Origin: Phycisphaerales bacterium
GTDB taxonomy: Bacteria; Planctomycetota; Phycisphaerae; Phycisphaerales; UBA1924
DNA: 64,000 nucleotides
Reading direction: 5' to 3'
Assembly: GCA_016699835.1 (NCBI GenBank)
Contig: CP064987.1
Location: 3,162,001-3,226,000, forward strand
How positions within the stretch are numbered: the first letter of the stretch is position 1; each line of letters starts with the position of its first letter. Under the pieces are notes generated by a model that saw nothing but the letters and a program-made list of their open reading frames with translations, was not told where the DNA came from and made no database searches. Shown piece by piece: positions 17,968-26,829 of the stretch. A program made the position numbers and the translations under genes.

Positions 17968-18474
17968 ATGCTCGATCAGGTGACCGGTCTCTCTTCCGCA
18001 TGGCTGGCGCTTGCCCAGGATGCTCCCTCCGGAGGCGCCAACGCCGTCGGCATGCCCGGCGCAACCGCACAACCCGCCGGACCCGCAACGACCACACCAG
18101 GCGCCGCGCCCGGCACGGGCGCGCCCACCGGCGGCGGAACCTCCACGCCCTCCAGCCCCTTCGGCGGCATCTTCCTCCCGATGATCGTCGTCCTCGGCGT
18201 CATCATCCTCATGCAGGTCTTCGGCGGCCGCAAGCAGAAAAAACAACGCGAACAGTTGATGGCCAATCTCAAGAAGAATGACCAGGTCTTCACCACCGCC
18301 GGCATCATCGGCACCATCGTGAAGATCAACGAGAACGACGTCGTCCTCCGCGTCGAGGATGGCCAGATCAGGTTCTCCAAGTCCGCCATCCAGGGCGTCA
18401 TGTCCTCCTCTCCAGGGGCCAAGGCAGACACCACCGCCGAACTCAAGCCCGAAAACTCACACGCCAACGCCTGA
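17968..18474 (+). CDS. yajC: Sec translocase accessory protein YajC
   Basis: The 168-residue protein has a Gly/Ala/Pro/Thr-rich N-terminal region, one transmembrane helix (GIFLPMIVVLGVIILMQVF) and the conserved cytoplasmic part beginning RKQKKQREQLMANLKKNDQV, then TTAGIIGTIVKI and ENDVVLRVEDGQIRFSKSAI. YajC associates with SecDF in protein export. The extension before the helix (about 65 residues) is longer than in Escherichia coli. I chose ATG at 17968; a GTG 12 bp upstream overlaps the likely GAAAGG ribosome site. The secDF fusion follows after 93 bp. Confidence 0.9.
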   Translation: MLDQVTGLSSAWLALAQDAPSGGANAVGMPGATAQPAGPATTTPGAAPGTGAPTGGGTSTPSSPFGGIFLPMIVVLGVIILMQVFGGRKQKKQREQLMANLKKNDQVFTTAGIIGTIVKINENDVVLRVEDGQIRFSKSAIQGVMSSSPGAKADTTAELKPENSHANA

Positions 18475-18567
18475 TCGCTACACCAGCCAACAAGGCCAGA
18501 CCCGCCGGCGACGACTGCTCCGCCGACTCTTCGCGTCACCCACACGCTCGACCATAAAGCCTGCCCC

Positions 18568-21500
18568 ATGAACAAACTGATCACCAGAGTCCTCATCGTC
18601 GCCCTGGTCCTTACCTTGTGCGTTCTCTCGATCCTCCCCGTCGAGAAGAAACTCAAGACAGGCAAGGACCTCGCCGGCGGCGTCACGCTGACCTACGGCA
18701 TCCAGATCGGCCCGGGCGAAGACCGCCAGGCCGTCCTCGATCGCACCATCGAGACCCTCAAACGCCGCATCGATCCCCAGGGTCTCATGGAAGTCTCGAT
18801 CGTCGCCGCCGGCGACAACCGCATCGAGATCACCATGCCCCTCCCCAACGAGCGGGTGAAGGGACTCAAGAAGGCCTACGACGAGAAACTCACCACCCTC
18901 GGCCTGAGCGCCATCGACGCCGGACGACTCAATCGCGCCCTCGCCCTCGACAAGCCCGCGCGCGACGCCGAACTCGCCTCCATGTCCAAGGACGACGTTG
19001 CCATGGCCGGCCGCCTCCAGAAGGCCGCTGATACCTACGACAAGGTCCAGCGCCTCCGCGCCGAACTCGCCCCCCTCACCGACCCCGCTCAGATCGACAC
19101 CAAGGCCCTCGAAATCGCCGCCGCCGAGATCGAACTCGACGCCGCGCGCAACGAGGTCCTCAAGAGCGTCATCAGCCCGCGTGAGGTTCGCCGAGCCCTC
19201 GCCCTCTCCAACAAGGAGAGCCAACTCCAGGCGCCCGATGGCACCTTCGTCCGCATCCCCAGCCCGCGCGAGGCCGCCATCACGCGCCTCAAGGCTGACC
19301 ACCCAGGGGCCACCACTTCTCTCGAGACCATCATCGCCGCCCACGAGGCCTTCGCCGCCGAACGAACCACGCTCGACGATCCCTACGAACTCGTCCGCCT
19401 ACTCAAAGGCTCAGGCGTGCTCAGTTTCCGCATCTCCATCAAGCCCGATACGCTGACCGAAGAGTCCCGCCTCCGCCAGGAACTCCGCGAGCGCGGCCCG
19501 CGAAACGTCCGCTCCACCAACGCCGTCTGGCTCAAGATCAACGAACTCAAGGGCTGGTACAACGACTACCCCCAGTTCCAGGCCATCCAGGCCGACCCCG
19601 TCGGGTTCTTCAAGTCGCGCGGCTACGTCGTCGAGCCCTACGACGGCGAGTACTGGATGCTCGTCTCCGACGCCTCCGCCGACAAGATCTCCACCGCCGA
19701 TGGCTCCTGGCAGGTCGCCGCAGCCGGCGAAGGACGCGACGAGCGAGGCCTCCCCAACATCACCTTCCAGATGGACGCCATCGGCGCCCAGAAACTCGGA
19801 GCCCTCACCAGCAAGCACGTCGGCGACCAGATGGCCGTCGTCCTCGACGACCAGATCTACACCGCACCCAACATCAACTCCGCCATCTCCACCAGCGGGC
19901 AGATCCAGGGAAGTTTCACCTCAGAAGAGATCCAGTACGTCGTCCGCGTCCTCTCCGCCGGTTCCCTCACGAGCAAACTCACCGAGGATCCACTGAGCAT
20001 CGAGTCCGTCGGCCCCGAACTCGGCGCCGACAACCTCCGCCAGGGCTTCCGCGCCGGACTCATAGCCCTCCTCATCGTCGGCGGATTCATGATCTGCTAC
20101 TACTTCCTCTCCGGCATCGTCGCCGTCATCGCCCTCGTCTGCACCTCCATCATCATCCTGGGCATCATGGCCCTCAACCACGCCGCCTTCACCATGGTCG
20201 GCATCGCCGGCGTCATCCTCACCTTCGGCATGGCCGTCGACGCCAACGTCCTCATCTACGAGCGCATCCGTGAAGAGCGAATGGCCGGAAATGACCTCAA
20301 GACCTCGGTCCGACTCGGGTTCAGCAAGGCCCTCTCCTCCATCGTCGACGGCAACATCACCACCCTCATCGTCTGCATCGTCCTCGCCGCCAAGAGCCTC
20401 TCCACCCAGGAGGTCCGGGGCTTCGGCATTACCATGGGCGTCGGCGTCCTCGCCACACTCTTCAGCGGCCTCTTCGTGACCCGCGTCGTCTTCGACGTCC
20501 TCACCAACGTCCTCAACATCCGCAAACTCCCGATGCTGCCCACGATTGTTCCCGCCCTCCAGCGGGTCCTCACTCCCAACATCGACTGGATGAAGTTCCG
20601 CTTCTTCTTCTACACGCTTTCCACCATCCTCGTCGGCACGGGCGTCGTCATGGCCATCACGCGCGGCTACGACATGCTGGACACCCAGTTCCGCGGCGGC
20701 ACCGCCGTCACGCTCGATCTCAAGGGCGGGCAAGACGGCCAGCCCATGACCATGACCCGCGCCGAGGTCGAAGGCCGCGTCCACGTCCTTGGCGAGGGGA
20801 AGTCCAAGGACGACTCTCTCGCCCCGCTCTCCACCGCGAGCATCGCGCCGATCAACCCCGCCGCCGACGGCGTCACCTCCAACCGCTTCAAGATCACCAC
20901 CTACGCCACCGACCAGAACGCCGTCATCGATTCCGTCGTCAACGCCTTCTCCGACGTTCTCGACATCAAGCCCGCCCTCGAGTTTGTCGGCTCCGACATC
21001 AAGGACGCCGCCCGGGCCCCGGTCTTCGTCGTCCAGCGCCCCGGCGACCTCGGCTCGCTCATCAATCGCCCGGGCCTCTCCACCGACCTCTCGCCATACG
21101 TCGGCGGCGTCGCGATCGTCATGAGCGATCTCTCGCCCAGCCGGCCGTACGCCTCGCTCCGCGACCGCTTCGAGGCCGCGCGCCGCGTCGGCGACTATTC
21201 CGACACCCTCTCGCGCCAGCGCGAACTCGTCATCATCGACGGCGATACGGCGAGCGTGAAATCCGCGGTGCTCCTCGTCAAGGATCCCTCCGCCAGCCCC
21301 TTCGACGACGCCCAGCGCTTCGAGACCGAGGTCGTCGAGCGCGAGTGGACCTTCGTCCGCGAGACGCTGACGACCCAGCGCACGCCCGCGAGCGTCCAGA
21401 GCGTCGGGCCGGCCGTCGCCAGCGACTTCAAGGCCAAGGCCACCGCGTCGATCTTCGTGAGTTTCATCGGCATCACCATCTACATCTGGATCCGGTTCAA

Positions 21501-22020
21501 GAGTTTCCGGTACTCCCTCGCCGCCCTCGTCGCGCTCCTGCACGACGTGCTCAGCGTGCTGGGCCTGATCGCCCTCGCCGAGTTCCTCGTGACCAATCCG
21601 TCCACGAGCGCCTTCGCGACGAAACTCGGGTTGATGGAGTTCAAACTCGATCTGAACATGGTCGCGGCGATGCTCACCGTTGCCGGGTACTCGCTCAACG
21701 ACACCGTGATCGTCATGGACCGCATCCGCGAGAACCGCGGCAAGTTGCCCTTCGCGACCAAGTCCATGATCAACCATGCCATCAACCAGACGGTCAGCCG
21801 AACGATCATCACCTCGGGCACGACGATTCTCGCTGCAGCACTCCTGTATCTCTTCGGCGGCGAGGGCGTCCGGGCGTTCAGTTTCGCGCTCTTCTGCGGG
21901 ATCTTCGTGGGGACCTACTCATCGGTCGCTGTCGCCTCGCCGCTGGTCTGGTCGTCGCGGCAGGACCTCGAGTATCAGCGTGGCCTGGATCGGGGAGAGA
22001 CGGCGTCACCGACGGCCTGA
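18568..22020 (+). CDS. secDF: Fused SecD-SecF protein-export membrane protein
   Basis: SecD and SecF are joined in one 1150-residue chain. The SecD half starts with a transmembrane helix, has KDLAGGVTLTYGI and a long periplasmic region (with a helical insert rich in Ala, Glu and Arg), then a membrane block containing FGMAVDANVLIYERIREE, whose Asp is in the proton path. The SecF half begins near residue 670 (FFFYTLSTILVGTGVVMAI, then DTQFRGGTAVTLDLK) and ends with VAGYSLNDTVIVMDRIRENR and six helices in total. It uses the proton-motive force to help the SecYEG channel. It is probably in one operon with yajC, the LysM gene and the DUF5076-like gene. Confidence 0.95.
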   Translation: MNKLITRVLIVALVLTLCVLSILPVEKKLKTGKDLAGGVTLTYGIQIGPGEDRQAVLDRTIETLKRRIDPQGLMEVSIVAAGDNRIEITMPLPNERVKGLKKAYDEKLTTLGLSAIDAGRLNRALALDKPARDAELASMSKDDVAMAGRLQKAADTYDKVQRLRAELAPLTDPAQIDTKALEIAAAEIELDAARNEVLKSVISPREVRRALALSNKESQLQAPDGTFVRIPSPREAAITRLKADHPGATTSLETIIAAHEAFAAERTTLDDPYELVRLLKGSGVLSFRISIKPDTLTEESRLRQELRERGPRNVRSTNAVWLKINELKGWYNDYPQFQAIQADPVGFFKSRGYVVEPYDGEYWMLVSDASADKISTADGSWQVAAAGEGRDERGLPNITFQMDAIGAQKLGALTSKHVGDQMAVVLDDQIYTAPNINSAISTSGQIQGSFTSEEIQYVVRVLSAGSLTSKLTEDPLSIESVGPELGADNLRQGFRAGLIALLIVGGFMICYYFLSGIVAVIALVCTSIIILGIMALNHAAFTMVGIAGVILTFGMAVDANVLIYERIREERMAGNDLKTSVRLGFSKALSSIVDGNITTLIVCIVLAAKSLSTQEVRGFGITMGVGVLATLFSGLFVTRVVFDVLTNVLNIRKLPMLPTIVPALQRVLTPNIDWMKFRFFFYTLSTILVGTGVVMAITRGYDMLDTQFRGGTAVTLDLKGGQDGQPMTMTRAEVEGRVHVLGEGKSKDDSLAPLSTASIAPINPAADGVTSNRFKITTYATDQNAVIDSVVNAFSDVLDIKPALEFVGSDIKDAARAPVFVVQRPGDLGSLINRPGLSTDLSPYVGGVAIVMSDLSPSRPYASLRDRFEAARRVGDYSDTLSRQRELVIIDGDTASVKSAVLLVKDPSASPFDDAQRFETEVVEREWTFVRETLTTQRTPASVQSVGPAVASDFKAKATASIFVSFIGITIYIWIRFKSFRYSLAALVALLHDVLSVLGLIALAEFLVTNPSTSAFATKLGLMEFKLDLNMVAAMLTVAGYSLNDTVIVMDRIRENRGKLPFATKSMINHAINQTVSRTIITSGTTILAAALLYLFGGEGVRAFSFALFCGIFVGTYSSVAVASPLVWSSRQDLEYQRGLDRGETASPTA

Positions 22021-22054
22021 TCCCGTGCGTTGAGTTCGCGGCTATGGTCTTCCC

Positions 22055-22681
22055 ATGCCCGCCTCGGGACGAGTTGCGATTCTGCTCCTGACGCTCATCG
22101 GCGTGTGGACGCTGGTGTTCTGGTTGTGGGAGCCCAGCCGCCCGAGGGTGACGGCGGCGAGCGGTGAGGCGCCCGTCATCTCGAACGTGAGTGGCGAACT
22201 GGTCGCGCGCAACGGCGAGTCGATCGCGCCCGAGCCCTTGGATCTGTCGCGGCCGCAGGCGGTGGTCCCGCCCTCGATGCGTCGGCACGTGATCCAGAAG
22301 GGGGAGACGCTCGCGACGATCTCGAGGGGGTATTTTGGGAGCGAGTCGTACGCCGAGGCGATCGCGCGGGCGAACCCGACGCTCAGCCCGCCCGATCTCA
22401 AGGCCGGTCGCGAGATCCTCGTGCCGATCGAGCCGTCGAACATCCGCGGGCGCGTGCTCGACACACAGACGACGCGCGAGGCTTTGGCCAAGGACGAGTC
22501 GCCGGCTCCGATTCCGGAGTATGTCGTGCAATCGGGGGACAGCCTGTCCACGATCGCGAAGAAGGTGTACGGCAGTTCGCAGCACGCCGAGTTCATCTTT
22601 GAGCAGAATCGGGACCGTCTCCGCAACCGGAACATGGTGCGTGCCGGTATGACCTTGAGGGTGCCCGCTCTGAGGCCGTAG
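22055..22681 (+). CDS. Membrane-anchored protein with two LysM domains
   Basis: The 208-residue protein has an N-terminal anchor or signal (VAILLLTLIGVWTLVFWLW) and two LysM modules. The first is at about residues 81-129 (RHVIQKGETLATISRGYFGS ... AGREILVP) and the second at about 155-205 (EYVVQSGDSLSTIAKKVYGS ... AGMTLRVP). LysM modules bind N-acetylglucosamine-containing polymers such as peptidoglycan, so a wall-binding periplasmic role is likely. It starts 34 bp after secDF on the same strand. Confidence 0.85.
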   Translation: MPASGRVAILLLTLIGVWTLVFWLWEPSRPRVTAASGEAPVISNVSGELVARNGESIAPEPLDLSRPQAVVPPSMRRHVIQKGETLATISRGYFGSESYAEAIARANPTLSPPDLKAGREILVPIEPSNIRGRVLDTQTTREALAKDESPAPIPEYVVQSGDSLSTIAKKVYGSSQHAEFIFEQNRDRLRNRNMVRAGMTLRVPALRP

Positions 22682-22715
22682 GTGTGCACGTCTGTGCACG
22701 TTGGAGGTCACGATC

Positions 22716-23019
22716 ATGTCCACGAACGACGCCCTCCCGATCCCCGACGCGGCGAAGGAGGACCCGAAATCACTCGAGTTGATCCGGATCTGGATCGCCA
22801 AAGGCGATCAGGAGGTGATCCTCCGGCCCGATGTGTGGGAGGCCGGCGCACTGGGGGATCATGCTCTGCGATCTCATGCGGCACCTCGCGAACGCGTACG
22901 AGGAGAGCCATGGGTACAACCCGGTGAAGACGTTCGCGCGGATCAAGGAGATGCTGGATCTGGAGTTCGCCTCGCCGACGGATGAGCCGATGGGGGGGCT
23001 GGTGGACGAGGACGAGTGA
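22716..23019 (+). pseudogene. DUF5076-like small gene with a frameshift
   Basis: ATG 22716 follows GGAGG (22703-22707) and opens a frame reading ALPIPDAAKEDPKS, LELIRIWIAKGDQEVILRPD and VWEAG. The frame then shifts. From 22852 a different frame continues the same family pattern with WGIMLCDLMRHLANAYEES and PTDEPMGGLVDEDE, to a TGA at 23019. Removing one base near C22851 (in GCACTGGGG) joins the halves into one ~100-residue protein that fits DUF5076 as I recall it. It is either a real inactivating insertion or an assembly error. It follows the LysM gene by 34 bp. Function of the family is not known to me. Confidence 0.65.
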
Positions 23020-23144
23020 TCGCGTGTGGAGGGGCGCGGCAGGGCGGTGGTGAGGGATGGGTTGAGGTTGTGGGAGAGAGATGGAGAGTAGAAGAACGTA
23101 GAGGCGGACGGGTCGCTGCTCCATAAGAAGTGGGTAGAAATGAA

Positions 23145-23168
23145 GGCACCGCTCTAGAGATCGGTGCC
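23145..23168 (-). terminator. Probable terminator of pdhA-pdhB
   Basis: A 7-bp perfect stem GGCACCG/CGGTGCC encloses a 10-nt loop. Read on the minus strand, it follows the pdhB stop codon by about 50 bp, and TTCATTTCT comes directly after it. The T tract is modest, so this is a likely rather than certain intrinsic terminator. Confidence 0.5.
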
Positions 23169-23219
23169 ACCCAAGACCATGCCACCAACGAACCGCATGA
23201 AGAGAGGCGGGCTACCAAA

Positions 23220-24227
23220 CTAGTACGCGAGGCACTGCGTGACGGCCTCGGCGACTTTGTCGGCGTTGGGGATGTAGTCGAGTTCGAGTTTGTAATACGG
23301 CATGATGACGTCGAAGCCGGTGACGCGCTGGACGGGGGCGCGGAGGTGGAGGAAGCAGTTCTCCTGCAGGCGTGTCGCGATCTCGGCGCCCAGGCCACAG
23401 GTCTTGGCGGCCTCGTGGACAACGACGCAGCGGCCGGTCTTCTTGACGCTCTCGATAATGGTGTCGGTGTCGAGGGGGGAGATCGTGCGGAGGTCGATGA
23501 GTTCGACGCTGACGTCCTCGGGCATGGCGTCCATGGCCTTCAAGCACTGGAAGACCATCGCGCCCCAGGTGACGATGGTGATGTCGGTCCCCTCGCTGAT
23601 GACCTTGGCCTGGCCGATGGGGATCTCGTACTGCTCCTCGGGCACCTGCTCGCGGAAGGAGCGGTAGACGTGCTTGGGCTCGAAGAAGACGACGGGGTCG
23701 GGGTCTCGGATGGCCGCGGTGAGCATGCCCTTGGCGTCGGTCGGTGTGGAGGGGCAGAGGACCTTGAGCCCCGGGCTGTGGGCGTAGATCGCTTCGGGGG
23801 AGTCGGAGTGGAGTTCGGGCGCGTGGATGCCGCCGCCCCAAGGGACGCGGACGACCATGGGGATGGTGATGGCGCCTCGGGTTCGCGTGCGGAAGCGGGC
23901 GGCGTGGTTGACGAGTTGGTCGTAGGCGGGCCCAAGGAAGCCCTCGAACTGGATCTCGCAGACGGGGCGCATGCCGTTCATCGCGAGGCCGATGCTGGTG
24001 CCCATGATGCCGGACTCGGCGAGGGGCGTGTCGATGACGCGCTGGGGGCCGAAGAGTTTCTGGAGGCCTTCGGTGACGCGGAAGACGCCGCCATTGAGCC
24101 CGACGTCCTCGCCGAGGACGACGACGCGGTCGTCACGCTCCATCTCTTGGGCGAGGGCCTCGTTGATGGCGTCGACGAGGGTGAGGCCATCGGTGGATTG
24201 CTTTTCGGTGCGGGTGTGCTTGGGCAT
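23220..24227 (-). CDS. pdhB: Pyruvate/2-oxoacid dehydrogenase E1 beta subunit
   Basis: This is the beta chain of the thiamine-diphosphate E1 component that decarboxylates pyruvate or a branched 2-oxoacid. The 335-residue product has VDAINEALAQEM, VVLGEDVGLNGGVFRVT, DTPLAESGIMG, RVPWGGGIHAPELHSDSPEA, and the C-terminal VKKTGRCVVVHEA of the transketolase C domain. ATG at 24227 is preceded by AGGA; the longer in-frame extension to 24968 is a shadow of pdhA. It follows pdhA on the minus strand after 86 bp that hold a REP-like palindrome. E2 and E3 genes are not in the window, so the substrate is a family-level inference. Confidence 0.88.
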   Translation of the reverse strand: MPKHTRTEKQSTDGLTLVDAINEALAQEMERDDRVVVLGEDVGLNGGVFRVTEGLQKLFGPQRVIDTPLAESGIMGTSIGLAMNGMRPVCEIQFEGFLGPAYDQLVNHAARFRTRTRGAITIPMVVRVPWGGGIHAPELHSDSPEAIYAHSPGLKVLCPSTPTDAKGMLTAAIRDPDPVVFFEPKHVYRSFREQVPEEQYEIPIGQAKVISEGTDITIVTWGAMVFQCLKAMDAMPEDVSVELIDLRTISPLDTDTIIESVKKTGRCVVVHEAAKTCGLGAEIATRLQENCFLHLRAPVQRVTGFDVIMPYYKLELDYIPNADKVAEAVTQCLAY

Positions 24228-24277
24228 GGTGGGGTCCTGGAGTTGGGAGCGTGTGAAGAAAGAGGAGGTTTGGTAGA

Positions 24278-24296
24278 CACAGGCGGGACGCCTGTG
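24278..24296. repeat. REP-like intergenic palindrome, copy 2
   Basis: A 7-bp perfect stem CACAGGC/GCCTGTG with a 5-nt loop lies between pdhA and pdhB. Read on the minus strand it has CTCTCATGG before the stem, loop GTCCC and TCTACC after it, matching the layout of the copies at 16400 and 37579. It could end transcription partially or protect mRNA between the two genes. Confidence 0.6.
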
Positions 24297-24313
24297 CCAT
24301 GAGAGGGAGTAGG

Positions 24314-25471
24314 TCAGTGCTGGTGGACGGGGTGGTTGAGTTGCTCGGCGCCGATCCCCTGGCCGAGGCTGTGGGTGCGGAGGGTTCGCTTCTGGAGTTC
24401 GAGTTCTGCGGGGAGCGCGGCGTACATGCAGTCGAACATCTCGTCGGTGGTGGGCTTCTCGATGCCCTCGGCCTGCTTCACGACGTCGGCGACCATGGCC
24501 TTGGCGTGCTCCTCGAGTTCGGCCTGCTTGGCGTCGGTCCAGAGTTTCTGGGCCACGAGGTACTTGCGGAGGCGGATGATCGGGTCCTTGGCGACCCAGG
24601 CGTCGACTTCCTTCTGGTCGCGGTAGCGGCGGGCGTCGTCGGCGGTGGTGTGGTCGGCGAGGCGATAGGTCACGGCCTCGATGAAGGAGGGGCCGCCGCC
24701 GGAGCGGGCGCGGTCGAAGGCGTCCTTGCTGGCCTTGTGGACGGCGAGAAGGTCGTTGCCATCCACCTGGATCGTGGGCATACCGTAGGCGATGGCTTTT
24801 TGCGCGACGGTCTCGCTGTTCATCTGCTGCTCGCGTGGGACCGAGATCGCCCACTGGTTGTTCTGGCAGAAGAAGATGCAGGGGACCTGGAAGGCGCTGG
24901 CGAAGTTCATCGCCTCGTGGAAGTCGCCCTCGCTGGTGGCGCCGTCGCCGAAGTAGGTGATGGCGCACTTGGGCTCGTTGCGCATCTTGAAGGCCCAGGC
25001 GATGCCGGTAGCGTGGAGCATCTGGGTGCCGATGGGGATGCAGAGGGGCGTGATGTTGACGCCCTCGGGGATCTGGTTGCCGCGTTCGTCGCCCATCCAG
25101 TGCAGCAGGATGTAGTGCATGGGCATGCCATGCATGAACAGCGCGGCATTCTCGCGATAGCAGGGGACGAGCCAGTCGTCACCGCGTTGGGCGGCGAAGG
25201 CGGAGCCGATGGCGCAGGCTTCCTGGCCCTTGTTCTGGGGGTAGGTGCCCATGCGGCCGGAGCGTTGGAGTTTGAACGCGATCTCGTCGAGGGCGCGGCA
25301 ACGGATCATGAACTGGTAGAGTTCGAGGATCTCGTCGTTATTGAGCAGGCCGTGGTGGCCGAGGCCTTTGCCCTGGCCGATCTCGTCGACAAGGGCGGCG
25401 TCGAGCGTGCCGTGCTCGTCCATGATCTGGAGATAGTCGATGGCCGCGGAATAGACGGTCTTTCTGGGCAT
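24314..25471 (-). CDS. pdhA: Pyruvate/2-oxoacid dehydrogenase E1 alpha subunit
   Basis: This is the alpha chain of the E1 component; it holds thiamine diphosphate. The 385-residue protein has YQFMIRCRALDEIAFKLQRS, DDWLVPCYRENAALFMHG, the ThDP motif GDG-x(n)-NN (GDGATSEGDFHEAMN ... FFCQNN), and the phosphorylation-loop-like YRLADHTTADDARRYR. ATG at 25471 has GAGG a few bases upstream. It is first in the pdhA-pdhB pair. The N-terminal ~45 residues before the conserved domain are longer than in many homologues. Confidence 0.9.
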   Translation of the reverse strand: MPRKTVYSAAIDYLQIMDEHGTLDAALVDEIGQGKGLGHHGLLNNDEILELYQFMIRCRALDEIAFKLQRSGRMGTYPQNKGQEACAIGSAFAAQRGDDWLVPCYRENAALFMHGMPMHYILLHWMGDERGNQIPEGVNITPLCIPIGTQMLHATGIAWAFKMRNEPKCAITYFGDGATSEGDFHEAMNFASAFQVPCIFFCQNNQWAISVPREQQMNSETVAQKAIAYGMPTIQVDGNDLLAVHKASKDAFDRARSGGGPSFIEAVTYRLADHTTADDARRYRDQKEVDAWVAKDPIIRLRKYLVAQKLWTDAKQAELEEHAKAMVADVVKQAEGIEKPTTDEMFDCMYAALPAELELQKRTLRTHSLGQGIGAEQLNHPVHQH

Positions 25472-25565
25472 GGTGATACCTCTCGCTTTGGGGCCGGGAT
25501 TGTAGGGAGTGGGGGCGGGATGGGCCGAGCGTGCCAGAGGCACTCTGCGTGATGGAGTGGCAAGC

Positions 25566-25634
25566 AGCCCGACCGTGAGGGAGGGCTTTCAACAGTCAGC
25601 ATCGGCGCATTGAGCCCTCCCTGACGGTCGGGCT
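25566..25634. repeat. Long imperfect inverted repeat
   Basis: Two 22-nt arms (25566-25587 and 25613-25634) pair with a single mismatch around a 25-nt loop. The arms read AGCCCGACCGTGAGGGAGGG and its complement. It lies upstream of pdhA and just past the stop of the 25669-26781 gene on the same strand. It may end that gene's transcript, although no T tract follows, or may be a mobile REP-type element. Confidence 0.6.
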
Positions 25635-25668
25635 ACATGTTTCGACACGTCATGTGCCGGCGATCGAC

Positions 25669-26781
25669 TCAGGGCTTGGAGAGCAATCGGCGCACGCGTT
25701 CGGGGCTTTCGGCGTGGCCTGTGCGCATGCTGAGGAGCGCGGCCTGCGTGATGGGGAGGACATTGGCGAGATCGGGGGATTCGGAGGGGCGTGAGGTGTC
25801 GAGCATTCGCGCGAGGGATTCGGCGAGGAGTGTGGTGGAGGTGCTCGGGTGATTGTCGGCGTCGGCAGGTGAAGGTGGCGCGTCGTCTCCGGGTCTGATG
25901 TGGAGTGATCGTGGTGTGAGGTGCACTTCGGAGGTGGTGGTGAGGATGGTGGCGTGCCAGTCGTGGGTTTGGGCCATGTTGCTGGCGTGGATGGTGGCCG
26001 TTGCGCCGTGGGGAGTTCGTGCGAGGAGTGTGGCGTCGCCGTGGAGGGTGAGGAGGGAGTCGCCGCTGGCGAGGTGGAGGGGGGCGCGTGCGGAGTTGGA
26101 GGACGTGGTGGAGTGTGTCGTCGGCGATGGCGGCGTGTGGAAGGCGATGGTTTCTTCGGGCTCGCCGAGGATGGCGCGGAGGAGGTCGAGGGCGGCGAAG
26201 AGGAGGGCACCGGCGGGGGCGTGCGTGGGTGGGGCGTGGATGGTGAGGCTGAGGCTGCGGATGTGGCCGAGATGCTCGTCGGCGAGGGCGTCGAGGAGGG
26301 CGCGGGCTGTGGAGGTGGCGTGCGGCATGCCGAGGACACGCGGCGGACTCGGCGGGATCGGCTGCATGAGCGTGCCGGGGATGGGGAAGGTGCTGACGCA
26401 GAGGCAGTCGCGGGCGGAGATGAGATCGAAGGCGGGGCGTGTGGCGGGTGTGTGGAGGGAGTCGGTAGAGAGGAGGAGGACGAGTCCAGAGGGAGTGGCG
26501 GGTGAAGAGGACGGCGTGGATGATGGCTCGAGTGCAGAGGTGAACTCGGCGAGGCCGGCGCGGAGGTCGTCGAAGCGTTTGGTGGAGTGGAAGAGGTCGG
26601 CGATGGGCGTGGCGGCGCGCGGGGCCGGGGGCGTGCCGAGGTGCGTCACGCGCAGGGCGATGTTGAGCGCGGCGTGATCGCGGGCGAGGATGGTGTTGGT
26701 GTGCTCGACGAGCGCGGCGGCGAGGGTCGCCTGACTCGGGTCGAGCCAGAGGGCGACGGGGATCTCGCGGGGAGTCGGCAC
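25669..26781 (-). CDS. Conserved-looking protein of unknown function
   Basis: The 370-residue product starts with GTG at 26781 (PTPREIPVALWLDPSQATLA). The first ~150 residues look globular (ALNIALRVTHLG; GLVLLLSTDSLHTPATRPAF). A central part, GALLFAALDLLRAILGEPEE, is helical, and the rest is rich in Thr, Ser, Pro and His. No signal peptide or motif identifies it. I considered an NAD-binding oxidoreductase of the Gfo/Idh type but found no glycine-rich loop. The frame extends upstream to 27426 only because it runs antisense to rnpB. The GTG lies beside the divergent rnpB promoter. Confidence 0.6.
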   Translation of the reverse strand: MPTPREIPVALWLDPSQATLAAALVEHTNTILARDHAALNIALRVTHLGTPPAPRAATPIADLFHSTKRFDDLRAGLAEFTSALEPSSTPSSSPATPSGLVLLLSTDSLHTPATRPAFDLISARDCLCVSTFPIPGTLMQPIPPSPPRVLGMPHATSTARALLDALADEHLGHIRSLSLTIHAPPTHAPAGALLFAALDLLRAILGEPEETIAFHTPPSPTTHSTTSSNSARAPLHLASGDSLLTLHGDATLLARTPHGATATIHASNMAQTHDWHATILTTTSEVHLTPRSLHIRPGDDAPPSPADADNHPSTSTTLLAESLARMLDTSRPSESPDLANVLPITQAALLSMRTGHAESPERVRRLLSKP

Positions 26782-26816
26782 GTGGGAAGCGTAGTGGGGA
26801 GGTGGGGCGATGAACC

Positions 26817-26822
26817 TATGAT
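26817..26822 (+). promoter_or_regulatory. -10 box of the rnpB promoter
   Basis: TATGAT matches the sigma-70 consensus -10 at five of six bases and lies 7-8 bp before the predicted 5' end of rnpB. The -35 region at the usual distance (GTGGGG) is poor. Confidence 0.5.
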
Positions 26823-26829
26823 CGGTCGG

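Noticed and set aside
19921..21777. 618-codon open frame on the minus strand
   Set aside because: It lies fully antisense to secDF, which has clear family motifs. GC-rich codons of secDF keep the opposite strand open, and the translation is low-complexity Asp/Gly/Glu/Val.
24228..24968. Upstream extension of the pdhB frame
   Set aside because: It overlaps pdhA out of frame and is Arg/Pro-rich. ATG 24227 with AGGA fits the family start.
25669..26781. Gfo/Idh-type oxidoreductase
   Set aside because: No Rossmann glycine-rich loop or catalytic Lys motif could be found, so the gene is left as unknown.
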